DNA of 22,223 nucleotides from Echinostoma caproni (taxonomy: Eukaryota > Platyhelminthes > Trematoda > Plagiorchiida > Echinostomatidae), in contig UZAN01046556.1 of the NCBI GenBank assembly GCA_900618425.1, positions 203 through 22,425 of the forward strand. Reading direction: 5' to 3'. Each line of letters starts with the position of its first letter. Within the stretch, counting starts at the first letter, position 1. The position numbers and the translations under genes were made by a program. Under the pieces are notes generated by a model. The model made no database searches. It worked only from the letters and a program-made list of their open reading frames with translations, and was not told the DNA's origin. Shown here one piece after another: positions 9,160-18,490 of this stretch.

Positions 9160-10157
9160 ATCTATCGATTTTTTTCTGTACCGTTTATCTATTGTGTATA
9201 AAGACTATAATGCATATTTTCTTACCTGTTCTTTGATTTCATTTATAAAGATTGTGGTATGCACTTCATATGATCTGAAAGTTACTAGGTCACCTAACCA
9301 CGTTATCAGCCTAAAGTGATAGAAAATAAGGTAATGAAGGAAGCCTTCTACTGTTTGCAGAGAAAGATTTATTCTTCCACACGCGTCTGAGTCTAGACAG
9401 TGTGCAAAACTAATAATAGTACAATGATCCTTATGAAATAGGAGAAATTTCCATGATCTGTCAGTTTGCCCAGGCCAAGGTAGGAGAATTATCTTGGATC
9501 CACAACCAGAGCCCTCGGCTAGCCAAAGCCTGACCCTCAAGGCAATGGGACGGTGTAAAACCGCAATCCGTTAGTGGCCAGTGGCCAGTTCATCGGATCA
9601 TACGCACTTTAAACGGTGTAGAACGTCCAAGGTGCCCAATAGAGCCGCCACCACAACCAGACAGGTGTGTGTGGTTCGTTCACCTCTTCTTATTTGTTTT
9701 GAACCAAGGTTTTTTGTCAACTTCCCTAGGTGAGTTGCCAGTGGTTCACTAACTCGTTTATGACTCAGGATGTTGGATTTTCATCCTCTCTCTTCGGTGG
9801 TAAAACACCCGCCAAGAGAAGGCAGTAAGTTGAGCTTCCTGAACGGACGTTAATTGAGACGCTTGATCGCATGTCAGCATTTCGTGAGGTGCAAGAGAGG
9901 GGTGACCAGCCGCAACCCGATACACACCCCGACTATACTGAGGCTTTTGAGGGCGTAAACAAGGATTACAATCGCAATGTTTCTGTGTCGATGTCCAAGA
10001 CGATCTTGCTACATCTCAGCCAAGATTCTATTGCAGGGGAAATGCCATCTTTGAGTAGCGTTAATCGCGAATATCTAGATCGAGTATCACTTCGAGGGAA
10101 ATGACTTGTAGCACCGCCATGACATCTTACTTTCTTTTAAGGGAACAATGAGAACCG
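9160..10157. other. Intergenic DNA downstream of CPSF3, no recognised gene
   Basis: Open frames at 9205-9540 (minus) and 9871-10104 (plus) show no recognisable domain, splice pattern or homologue I know. A short tandem GTGGCCA GTGGCCA occurs at about 9575-9588. The stretch may hold very old repeat remnants, but I cannot identify any. Confidence 0.5.
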
Positions 10158-10570
10158 CAGTGTGTTGTTTCACGGTTAATAGTGCTGATCAACCTAAGTG
10201 AATTTCCATTTTGGAGGGTTTCTAGTGTCTTCTTTGGACAATGAGTAACGAAGAGGTTTGTCTTCGTGTGTTGGATGCTAATCGTCCTGCTCTAAAAGAA
10301 GATTGAGCTTTAGACCTCTCACGGTTCGGTCATGTTTAACGTTTTCGTGTCCATTATCTATCTCTCCGTAATCTCCTTATATGTGCAAGGCTCGGGAAGA
10401 AGCAACCTGTCGGTCGAACCATCCAATGGAATTAGGGCTTGAAGAAGTTAGTATCAAAAATGGGTTCGGTAAGGGCGTCTCGCCTTCTGATTTGGGATCA
10501 AAGAGATGAGGACGACCATTGGTTACAGCTGCAGAGGGGTATGGCTCCGAGTAAATTCAGTATTGCGAAT
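10158..10570 (+). pseudogene. Highly degraded RTE-type element, C-terminal part (copy D)
   Basis: A single frame from about 10237 to 10560 with three stops reads MSNEEVCLRVLDANRP, ALDLSRFGHV, LGKKQPVGRTIQW, GLKKLVSKMGSVRASRLLIW and then DQRDEDDHWLQLQRGMAPS. These align in order with the RTE C-terminal motifs VSNxEVRRRVL, LHRLRWLGHVLRM, WKKxxGGQ and LPGWGPRDDxxxWLxxLxxMA seen in copies A1, A3 and B1. A VLFHG patch near 10165 may be the preceding VLLYG motif. It is more diverged than the other copies, so it is probably a separate, older family. Confidence 0.6.
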
Positions 10571-10816
10571 GATCGACGGTCTACTTCCCTTGCGAAAGAA
10601 AAAGTACGATAAAACAAGAAGCATTGTTGTTCTGTTGAGCCGGTTTATCCATCTTCATTATCCATGTTAGTACCCAAATCCGTCATTTATTATCATCAAC
10701 ATCCGGCTTGATGGTTAAGTGAAACAGTTATCTGCCAGTAAAAGGTAGGAAAGACCATTATGGGGTGAAAGTTAAGCTATCAAAATATTTTATCAGTTTC
10801 TCGTTCAAAGTTATTT

Positions 10817-11451
10817 NNNNNNNNNNNNNNNNNNNNNNNNNNNNNNNNNNNNNNNNNNNNNNNNNNNNNNNNNNNNNNNNNNNNNNNNNNNNNNNNNNNN
10901 NNNNNNNNNNNNNNNNNNNNNNNNNNNNNNNNNNNNNNNNNNNNNNNNNNNNNNNNNNNNNNNNNNNNNNNNNNNNNNNNNNNNNNNNNNNNNNNNNNNN
11001 NNNNNNNNNNNNNNNNNNNNNNNNNNNNNNNNNNNNNNNNNNNNNNNNNNNNNNNNNNNNNNNNNNNNNNNNNNNNNNNNNNNNNNNNNNNNNNNNNNNN
11101 NNNNNNNNNNNNNNNNNNNNNNNNNNNNNNNNNNNNNNNNNNNNNNNNNNNNNNNNNNNNNNNNNNNNNNNNNNNNNNNNNNNNNNNNNNNNNNNNNNNN
11201 NNNNNNNNNNNNNNNNNNNNNNNNNNNNNNNNNNNNNNNNNNNNNNNNNNNNNNNNNNNNNNNNNNNNNNNNNNNNNNNNNNNNNNNNNNNNNNNNNNNN
11301 NNNNNNNNNNNNNNNNNNNNNNNNNNNNNNNNNNNNNNNNNNNNNNNNNNNNNNNNNNNNNNNNNNNNNNNNNNNNNNNNNNNNNNNNNNNNNNNNNNNN
11401 NNNNNNNNNNNNNNNNNNNNNNNNNNNNNNNNNNNNNNNNNNNNNNNNNNN
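10817..11451. other. Assembly gap (635 N)
   Basis: A run of N from 10817 to 11451. Nothing can be said about its content; open frames reported across it consist of unknown residues. It separates copy D from the 5' side of copy A3, so the true start of A3 may lie in or near it. Confidence 1.
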
Positions 11452-11719
11452 TGAGTGAAGCTCGCAGTCACGAGGAAAACTGGTTACATTGTACGCGTAC
11501 GGCTTTGTAGTTGATGTTTTTCGTGCGTCCATTGTTATGACTGGTTTCGTGTAGTCGTGATTAACAGCAGTGTCTAAGTAGACTAAATCAAGTTAGTGGT
11601 GAGTCAATCGCTAAAGCTATCTCCGCACAAATCATCACGACGAGATTGCACCTTGGCTTGCGTGCCTCCATGACCCTGCTAGCTACACAGGATGGCTTTT
11701 CACAGCCGTAGATCCAATC

Positions 11720-11884
11720 ATGCCTGAAAGGTCAACGGGTAGAGGCCAAACGAAGCTCAGTCTCACAAAGCCAGCTGCTTGGGCACCCCCGGGCTTCTTT
11801 CTTCGATCCACACCCGCCCCTGGAGAGGTCACTCCAGTAAATAAACACGGTGAGGGGCAGTTTACCGGTCAAAACCCCCGCTAG
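11720..11884 (+). pseudogene. Short N-terminal open frame of RTE copy A3 (54 codons)
   Basis: From ATG 11720 to TAG 11882-11884, an uninterrupted frame rich in Pro, Gly, Lys and Arg starts MPERSTGRGQTKLSLTKPAA and ends TGQNPR. Its position directly before the endonuclease, on the same strand and at the element's 5' side, suggests it is the N-terminal region of the element protein, with most of the first half of the endonuclease deleted after it. I do not recognise a domain. It could instead be chance coding potential in 5' leader sequence. Confidence 0.4.
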
Positions 11885-11943
11885 ATGGACGTAGGAGCGG
11901 TTCTGCTGGCGTTGGGATTGCGCTGTGTCCAGGCCGAGCGTTC

Positions 11944-12690
11944 ACGTCTCGAATGGATCCCGGTTAACAGCCGACTTGGTGCCGTGCGTCTGGATAGTTC
12001 AGTATGCGTCAACAGCTACTGAACGAAGCGTCGATCCTTAATCGTCGTATCCGCGTATGCACCGACAGATTGCAGTTCACCAGAAATGAAGGATGAATTC
12101 TACAAGGACCTCTCGCTACTGCTGGAAAGAGCACGGTCAGTGGACATTGTGATAGTCGCTGGAGACCTCAACGCTCAAGTGGGATCCCTGGACGAATCAG
12201 AGAGGTTACTTGGAGGTTCTCATGCAATTCCAATCAACAGGACTGACAATGGAGAACGCCTACTCCAACTTTGTACTGACCACGGACTGTTTCTGTCAGG
12301 CACGAACTTCTCGCACAAAAAACGGCACCGCCTTACATGGAAACCACCAACTTCTTAACAGCGCTGGACTCAAATCGACCACATCGCCATCAGCCACGGC
12401 TGGAGAGGATCCACTGAAGACTACCGCTCCTACTGGTCAACACCCGTAGACACAGATCATGCTCCGCTACGAGCGAGATTCTCCCTACGCCTGATAAACA
12501 ACCGCAGGAAAGCCGCCGAAAACGGATACCCACAATACACTATCACCGACATTTGCAAATGGGCCTTCGAAGCGGAACTATCAGATCGCCTCTCAACTCA
12601 ACCATCAGCCGGAGGAATCAGTGAACACTGGACGGCAATCAAGGAAGCGATCCAAATTTCAATCAAAACAACGGCAAATTCTGGCGCATG
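11944..12690 (+). pseudogene. AP-like endonuclease domain of RTE copy A3, C-terminal half
   Basis: The frame reads RLEWIPVNSRLGAVRL, then (after a stop near 12019) SLIVVSAYAPTD, IVIVAGDLNAQVG with the GDLN motif at 12161-12172, DNGERLLQLCTDHGLFL, RLTWKPPTS, a TAA at 12356-12358, then WTQIDHIAISHGWRG and DTDHAPLRARF. GDLN and the closing DH motif are hallmark active-site blocks of the exonuclease-III-like nuclease that nicks the target DNA in non-LTR retrotransposons. The TAA sits where a Gln codon (CAA) would be expected and the same frame continues beyond it, consistent with a single C-to-T change. A second-frame remnant, SAGVGIAL, just upstream (about 11905) is the preceding strand of the domain. 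The N-terminal catalytic Glu block is missing. Confidence 0.85.
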
Positions 12691-13854
12691 ATCAAAGCAA
12701 AAACGATGGATCTCCTCAACCTCGGTTGCCCTGATGGACGCTCGCAAAGCCAATCCATCGGATTCAAGATACGACAAAGCGCGCAAATCCCTTAAACGCC
12801 AGCTCATCAAGAGTCTGAGGAATGACCGCGAGAAGTGATGTACAGGGAAGTGTAGAGAGATGGAGAAGGCTGCGGCTATTGGTAATAGTCGCAATCCTTT
12901 TCGTTTTATTAGGAGGACAGGATCAAGGGAAGCAGGCGTAAGTAAGGGAATTAANGGGAATTAAGGAGTCTGACGGCACACTGATTCAAATTCAGGAACG
13001 TTGGGCAGAACATTTTAAGGCACCGTTTAGCTGGTCCCCATCGACAGAAGACTTCCCCCCATTCGATCCAACTGTGCAAATACTGCCGGTTGACATCGGT
13101 CCTCCATCTGAAATGGAGGTTACCCGGGAAACAAGTCACCTCAAACGGCACAAGGCTTCCGGCCCCGATGGGCTGACCCCATCCGTTTTTGAGAATGCAG
13201 GCTCAGCCTTAGTTTTGGAGTTGACAAAGCTCCTGCGCTCAGTGTGGGAGAAGGAAGGGGTTCCAACTGAATGGTATGAATCGGTGATCATACCGATTTA
13301 ACAGAAAAGTGATAGATCTTCCTGTGAAAATCAGAGGCATCAGTTTAATCAATATTGCCTCTAAACTTCTCGCCGGTATCATACTCCGTCGACTGTCTGC
13401 CGCACGTGAACGGTGCACGCGTGAGAACCCGGCCGGTTTCAGACCTGGTCGAGGCTGCATTGACCACATCTTCACACTCCGTCAAATTCTAGAACATAGA
13501 CACTCCTTTCGTAGACCCACCATTTTTATTTTCCTCGATCTAAAAGCGGCTTTCGACTCAGTCGACCGCTCTAAACTCTGACGCTGCCTTTCCCTGAAGG
13601 GAGTGCCCGAGAAGTTTATGTCAATATTACAATCCCTCTACAATAATAGCCGAAGTCGATTTTGAGCTTACAGCGGTTTTTCATCTGAGTTAACCACGGA
13701 AAGTGGTGTTCGATAGGTCTGACTTCACTCTCCATTTCTACTTCACTTTGTCATAGATTTAATTCTTGAAACAGCTCTATCCTCGTGCAGGGATAGCGGT
13801 ATCGATTTACTTCCGGGTGGCAGATTATCTGATCGAGAGTATGCAAACGACATT
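12690..13854 (+). pseudogene. Linker and reverse transcriptase (fingers and palm) of RTE copy A3
   Basis: The recognisable blocks are: REMEKAAAIGNSRNPFRFIR (linker); an artificial-looking break at 12955; KESDGTLIQIQERWAEHFK; HLKRHKASGPDGLTPSVFEN (RT block 0/1); and EGVPTEWYESVIIPI. A frameshift near 13310 follows. The frame resumes with IRGISLINIASKLLAGIILRR, continues AGFRPGRGCIDHIFTLRQIL and FLDLKAAFDSVDRSKL (the first catalytic Asp), and meets TGA at 13579-13581. Then come KGVPEKFMSILQSLY, VIDLILE and LLPGGRLSDREYANDIML. The catalytic loop is YAND (13840-13851) instead of YADD, which removes a metal-binding Asp. GCCPLSPxLFxF-type sequence before VIDL is corrupted. Confidence 0.85.
12946..12964. 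repeat. Nine-base direct repeat around a single N at 12955 (assembly seam)
   Basis: GGGAATTAA occurs at 12946-12954 and again at 12956-12964 with one N between. Removing ten bases (one unit plus N) would join the upstream linker frame to the downstream RT frame exactly (…SKGI followed by KESDG…). This suggests an uncollapsed contig overlap rather than a biological insertion. Confidence 0.65.
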
Positions 13855-14660
13855 ATGCTACCAATTGAAGACCCAGGTAAGTTACAAGCTTTTCTGGATA
13901 ACTTGAATGCCACTGAAGCCATGTTCGGGATGCATTTTGCACCTTCAAAGTGTAAAATGCTACTACAAGATTGGGTTGATCCAGCACCCAGTCTCACCCT
14001 AACTGGGGAAGTAGTAGAGGAAGTAGACAAATTTTGCTATCTAGGCAGCTATATCTCACCTGGCGGACGCATCACAGATGCAGTGTCGGCGCGCATACAA
14101 AAGGCTCGATTGGCATTTGCCAACTTGAGACATTTGTGGCGCCGTCGCGACATCCGGCTGTCTGTGAAGGGTCGAGTGTATGCTGCAGTAGTTCGGCCAG
14201 TCCTGCTCTACGGTGCAGAGACTTGGCCACTAAGGGAACAGAATAAAAATAGATTGTCGAGGTTCGAACACCGTTGTCTACGTAGCATCGCACGTGTCTG
14301 GTGGGGTAACCGGACTAGCAATGCTGAGGTTAGGCGTAGAGTTTTAGGCAGTCCAGGTCGTCCACTAGAGGAAGTGATCGACCTCCATAGATTACGCTGG
14401 TTGGGACATGTGCTACGCATGTCACCAGATAGGTTGCCACGGCGAACGATGTTTGCCAAGGCTGGTAGTGGGTGGAAAATGTTAAGGGCGGTCAAACGAA
14501 GACCTGGCATGAGGGTATGAAAACCTTAACCAGGAGACTAGGTCACATAGACCCCGTTAGGCTCCCTGGCTGGGGACCCCGAGATGATGGTCATCGATGG
14601 TTAGAAACACTAAGTGATATGGCTGGGTGTCGCAAGCATTAGCGCTCATGCATCCACTCG
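13855..14660 (+). pseudogene. C-terminal region of RTE copy A3 protein
   Basis: The longest clean frame of the element (13855-14517) contains MHFAPSKCKMLLQDWV, FCYLGSYISPGGRITDAV, ARLAFANLRHLWRRRD, YAAVVRPVLLYGAETW, CLRSIARVWWGNRTSNAEV, LHRLRWLGHVLRM and DRLPRRTMFAKAGSGWK. After GWK, one base is missing relative to copy A1 (AAAATGTT against AAGAAAGTT), so the expected GGQTKTWHEGMK continues in another frame at about 14490-14520. It then reads LPGWGPRDDGHRWLETLSDM to about 14620. Copy A4 carries the same one-base loss. The role of this region, between RT thumb and C-terminus in RTE proteins, is not well defined. Confidence 0.85.
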
Positions 14661-14823
14661 TTATTCTCCTAACACCACTCTATATGAGTTCCCCATCTTC
14701 CGTTTGAATTTGCTTTGATATTCCAATCTTCATTTTGCTCTTTTATCCAAATGGGCAACCAAAACCGGCGCACGAAAGTGCATGGTTAATGGTTGTAACA
14801 ACTGAACTGCACAAACTTATCTC

Positions 14824-15650
14824 GTCTCGCATATCCGCATACACAAACTCCTTGGTATCCTATCTTGCCCGGATACTGACCGACAAAGAGGATGTTCGTT
14901 TTGAGCTTCCTAATGCACTTAGTAATTGACTGATATTTCAGTACGTTTCACATGTCACTTTTTCACCTGTTTTTATCAGAATTGTAACGGTAGTCTACTT
15001 TTTGGCTGAAAGCTTGTATATAACTCGCTAAAGCTTGAATACAATACAATACACACTGGAAATCTGGTAAAAGCCGTTGAATATTTGAGGGCAAAACATC
15101 AAACATATATCAGAATATGTGATAAATTCATACTACCGCCAGGTGTCAAAATTGCCTTTACCTGTTCACCGGCTGGACAACCAGTTAGAACAAATTTCAT
15201 CGCCAGCTTAAGCGGTATCTTCAGTGCTTGTGGTCCCACTGTTCCAATCTCAAACTTTTCCACATTTCTTCACATTGATTCATGATTTTCGAGGCTTCGC
15301 GCGTGGTATCAGTTTTTTACCGATTAGTATAGACTCCAGCTGAAACGGTGCTTTTAAAATGGTCGACATCAGGAAACAATCCAGACAAGATACTTTGGTA
15401 AATGTCGTTAATACCAAGGCTCAACTGAGTTACTGCCTTTGTGTGTATCCGCGCAAGTGCAAATACCAGTAGGAAGACTAAAACTTGACAACGGTACTAC
15501 TGATGCAATGTATCGATACTTCAAGTATTCAAGGCCTAGCGATCGGTGGCCTTAATAACATTTCATGGATTATATCAAAAGTGATATTTATCAACACCGG
15601 AATACAACGATCCTGGTCAAACCCGCAAATTTAGTGGGAATATGTAAGGT
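14824..15650. other. Unrecognised DNA between RTE copies A3 and B2
   Basis: Small open frames (to 14929 on +, and 15085-15285 on +, also open on -) have no recognisable product. No repeat or RNA was recognised. The boundary with the B2 tail near 15650 is approximate. Confidence 0.5.
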
Positions 15651-16611
15651 CGACAGAGCCTAGGCCTATTTGCAGGCAGAGGGAACCACTTTGTTACCAC
15701 AGAATGCTCAACCTAACTGTGCACACATCCATTTTTAAGAATTCTGGCCCGACAAGAAATGTTAATAAGAACGCCACTGCTGTCCGCTCTTTGCCATATT
15801 CAACAGTGGTTTCAACCAACCAGGTGCAGTCCTTTTAGACCCCAAGTTGGAAGGTGTGAGACACTTACTCCACTCATTACTCATTTCTCCACGTCATCTG
15901 TTGACCTTCACGGGGTCTCCTCCAGTTCGAAGCAGCTACAGAGAATGAAGCGTGGTGCGGCAGACGGCAACTGGGCATGCGCAATACGTGTTCTAATTGG
16001 CGAAACCTACTGATGTGCTTTCGATGAGCTAGCAAATTTATCCCTGATAAACTCTTAACAACACAACGGCTTACCTCTAGATTACTGACCCGTTCGCCCT
16101 ATTCCATATGGGCTAAACTACGGAAACACCGTTAATCGAAAACTTCTAGTCGTAAATTCAAGGTCTCACAACCATAAAGCAGAACTGAACTAACTGCAAC
16201 ACAGTATGCACGAACTTCCCATATCAGTGCAACGTCGCGTCAACGCCAAAGGTGTTTCATTCGTGCGTGCGCTGCCTTGGAAGTTCGGGTGGTTATCTCC
16301 TTTACTGTGCTATCATCATTAGTCACAAATTCACAAGTAGGAAAAGGAGTACACTATAACTGGTTCCCGAGCATTTAGTTTCAAAGTAAAACTCTTTCAA
16401 CATCACTTCATTTTTTTCTTGAAAATCGAACGATCAGGGATTCAAACCAAGATGATGGAACGCGCTCTTGTGACCAGATATTGTGCAGCAAATTGGTAAC
16501 GCAGGTCATCACCTCCCAGTTTGAAAAAATGGGAATAAGCCCGTCAGGTTCTGCTGCCTTTCCTTTCCTGAGGACTTGGATACAATAACGTACTTCTGTT
16601 TCAGCAGGAGG
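15650..16611 (-). mobile_element. Internally deleted RTE-type retrotransposon (copy B2)
   Basis: Reading right to left, the minus strand starts in the RT region with PPAETEVRYCIQVLRKGKAA, then EPDGLIPIF and SQERVPSSWFESLIVRFSRKK (to about 16408). It then jumps to the C-terminal part without the RT palm. Broken frames of LSYLGxxVTxDG-like sequence, KHLWR, VLLYGCETLNLRLEVFD and a GERVSN block are followed by a degraded GGxxxTWxREM / LGSKRTAPGW region (about 15900-15800). The 3' untranslated region (about 15740-15650) resembles that of B3. The RT core, including the catalytic YADD, is deleted. It sits immediately 3' of the CR1-2 element in the same orientation. Confidence 0.75.
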
Positions 16612-17654
16612 CACACAAACCACGTAAGATGAAAGGGTGTTTCATGTACTTCATACTCTGACTGCAAAAAATCAGCGCCGGTATTCCAGTTGACACTTTT
16701 GAATCAGTAACTGAAATTTATGATCCCTAAGGTGTATATTGTTTGACAACGTGAGCAGCCGCCGACAATGGATAGGTTGGGTTCTTCAGTATTTGATATG
16801 CCAAAATCAAGTCTCCTCGAATCCGGCGGTACTGAGCAGAATATAGTCCCAATGATCGTTATCTCTGCGAAGAGGTGAGGTAATGCAATCCCTTGACGAT
16901 CTTGGTGGGCGTTCCAGCATCTTACGATCACGTTGCAACCATGGACTCCAAGCTTGGATGTTGTACTCTGTGTACGGGAGAATGTACACTGATGGCAATC
17001 GTGGGAACAAAGCTGATTCAAACCGACGAAAGACTCGTCTAAGCAAGCTGACATTCGTCACAGCAGCGTACGAAGCCTTATCGCAACTGATCGAACAGCT
17101 AAGTCCTCTTGAACAATCTTACCCAAGCCCTTCTCACTTGAGGTATGTGCAAACTGCTGATTTCCGAGGAAACACGAGTCTACTCCTGTGGCGTAGGGAT
17201 AGTACTTTGCATTTAGAAACACTGAATGTCGTTGTCCTTAGACCGTCGATGAGCCGCGTTAGGTGTTTCTTGAAGTGTTAGCGAGTCATCAGGTTGTTAC
17301 TGAACCCCAGATTTTGGCGCCGTCTGTAAAAAGTATTGTTTTTGGCCCGAAACACATTCGGTAGATCATTTATGAATGCGAGGAAAAGTGGGGGACAAAG
17401 TACATACCCTTCTGGAAAACCGTGGGTGACGTTGATAAAACCGCATAGGGAATCAGAAACACCAACTGAAATGGTCCTTTGTCGGAGGAATGCTCCAGTT
17501 CAATCAAGTACGAAACCTCGAATACCGTAATTGTAGGGATTCTGTCACGAAATTTGATGGTTTACACGATCAAATGCATTTGAGAAATCGAGATAAATCG
17601 CATCTACCACATCCTCTTAATTGACTGTCTTCATCTGCCGAGCTATCACGGCAA
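16612..17654 (-). pseudogene. CR1-type reverse transcriptase, 3' part (element CR1-2)
   Basis: From 17654 leftward the reading frames give ARQMK, DVVDAIYLDFSNAFDRVNH (RT catalytic block A), YNYGIRGF, FLRQRTISVGVSDSLCGF, VTHGFPEGYVLCPPLFLAFI and NDLPNVF. After broken palm sequence come NVSLLRRVFRRFESALFPRL, YNIQAWSPWLQRD, MLERPPR and FFAVRV followed by a degraded WNTLSSYVV. This order matches a CR1 ORF2 from mid-RT to C-terminus. The GVPQG and catalytic FADD blocks are degraded (GFPEG; no FADD found near 17330-17300). The 5' half of the RT lies beyond the nested A4 insertion at 17655-18490. The 3' untranslated region is missing; the sequence switches to RTE copy B2 at about 16610. Confidence 0.85.
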
Positions 17655-18490
17655 GCGCACATCCGGCTGTCTGTGAAGGATCGAGTATATGCTACAGCAG
17701 TTCGGCCAATCCTGCTCTACGGTGCAGACTTGGCCACTAAGGGAACAGGATAAAAATAGGTTGTCGGGGTTCGAACACCGTTGTCTACGTCGCATTGCAC
17801 CAATTTAGTGGGGTAACCGGATGAGCAATGCTGAGGTTAGGCGTAGAGTTTTAGGCAGTCCAGGTCGTCCACTAAGCAAGTGATCGACCTCCATAGATTC
17901 CGCTGGTTGGGACATGTGCTACGCATGTCACCAGATAGGTTGCCACGGCGAACGATGTTTGCCAAGGCTGGTAGTGGGTGGAAAATGTTAAGGGCGGTCA
18001 AACGAAGACCTGGCATGAGGGTATGAAAACCTTAACCAGGAGACTAGGTCACATAGGCCCCGCTGGGTTCCTTGGCTGATGATGGTCATCGATGGTTAGA
18101 AACACTAAGTGATATGGCTGGATGTCGCAATCATTGGCGCTCATACATCCACTCGTTATTCTCCTAACACCGACGTATATGAATTCTCTATCCTCCGATT
18201 TTTTTATTCGACACTTTTGTGTGATGAACAGCAGATGGGGAAAGCCCCATAGTCACGAGGACCTGTTATTCAGTGATGGAAACCGGTAACCTAATCTCCA
18301 GGACTTGGAGTGACGAACCACACAAGGCCATGATAGTTCAGGCGTGGTATTGATTTTGCTTTAAACATTCCAGCCTTCATTCTGCTCTTTTATCCAAATG
18401 GGGCACCAAAAAGCAGTAACTGAAACCGGAGCAAGAAAGTGCATGGTGAATAGTTGTAAAACTTAACTGAACTGAAACTGTACTTATCTC
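17655..18490 (+). mobile_element. RTE-type retrotransposon 3' fragment (copy A4), nested in CR1-2
   Basis: This is a 5'-truncated copy closely matching A3 from about 14147 to the 3' end. It starts at CATCCGGCTGTCTGTGAAG and includes the regions coding YATAVRPILLYGA, SNAEVRRRVL, LHRFRWLGHVLRMSPDRLPR and SGWK. It shares A3's one-base loss after SGWK, plus its own small deletions (two bases in the GAETWP region near 17726). About 150 bases (roughly 18200-18360) are present here but absent from A3. The tail ends TACTTATCTC at 18490, where the interrupted CR1 resumes. It was inserted opposite to the CR1 orientation. No clear target-site duplication; only CAAG is shared at the two edges. Confidence 0.85.

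Larger units (their letters stand above)
11720..14823 (+). mobile_element. Near full-order RTE-type non-LTR retrotransposon (copy A3), inactive
   Basis: This is the most complete element in the window. Its order is an N-terminal short open frame (11720-11884), AP-like endonuclease (about 11944-12690), linker and reverse transcriptase (about 12840-13860), C-terminal region (13855-14660) and 3' tail ending near 14823 at ACTTATCTC. The same end occurs in copy A4. RTE elements encode one endonuclease/RT protein and insert by target-primed reverse transcription. Here the protein is broken by several frameshifts, stops at 12356, 13311 and 13579, loss of the N-terminal half of the endonuclease, and YADD changed to YAND. 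No target-site duplication was identified, and the 5' end is uncertain because of the gap at 10817-11451. Confidence 0.85.

Noticed and set aside
9205..9540. 111-codon minus-strand open frame downstream of CPSF3
   Set aside because: No recognisable domain, no splice or poly(A) pattern, and no neighbour that would suggest a gene.
9871..10104. 77-codon plus-strand open frame
   Set aside because: The hydrophilic composition looked protein-like, but no family or splice structure could be supported.
10758..11532. Long open frames of 229-250 codons on both strands
   Set aside because: They consist almost entirely of N from the assembly gap at 10817-11451.
14735..14929. 64-codon open frame after copy A3
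   Set aside because: It starts within the A3 3' tail and shows no known motif.
15085..15285. Stretch open on both strands; the minus frame contains MKFVLTGCPAGEQ before a GTAAAG donor-like site
   Set aside because: It could be an exon, but a single unsupported segment with no recognised family or partner exon is not enough.
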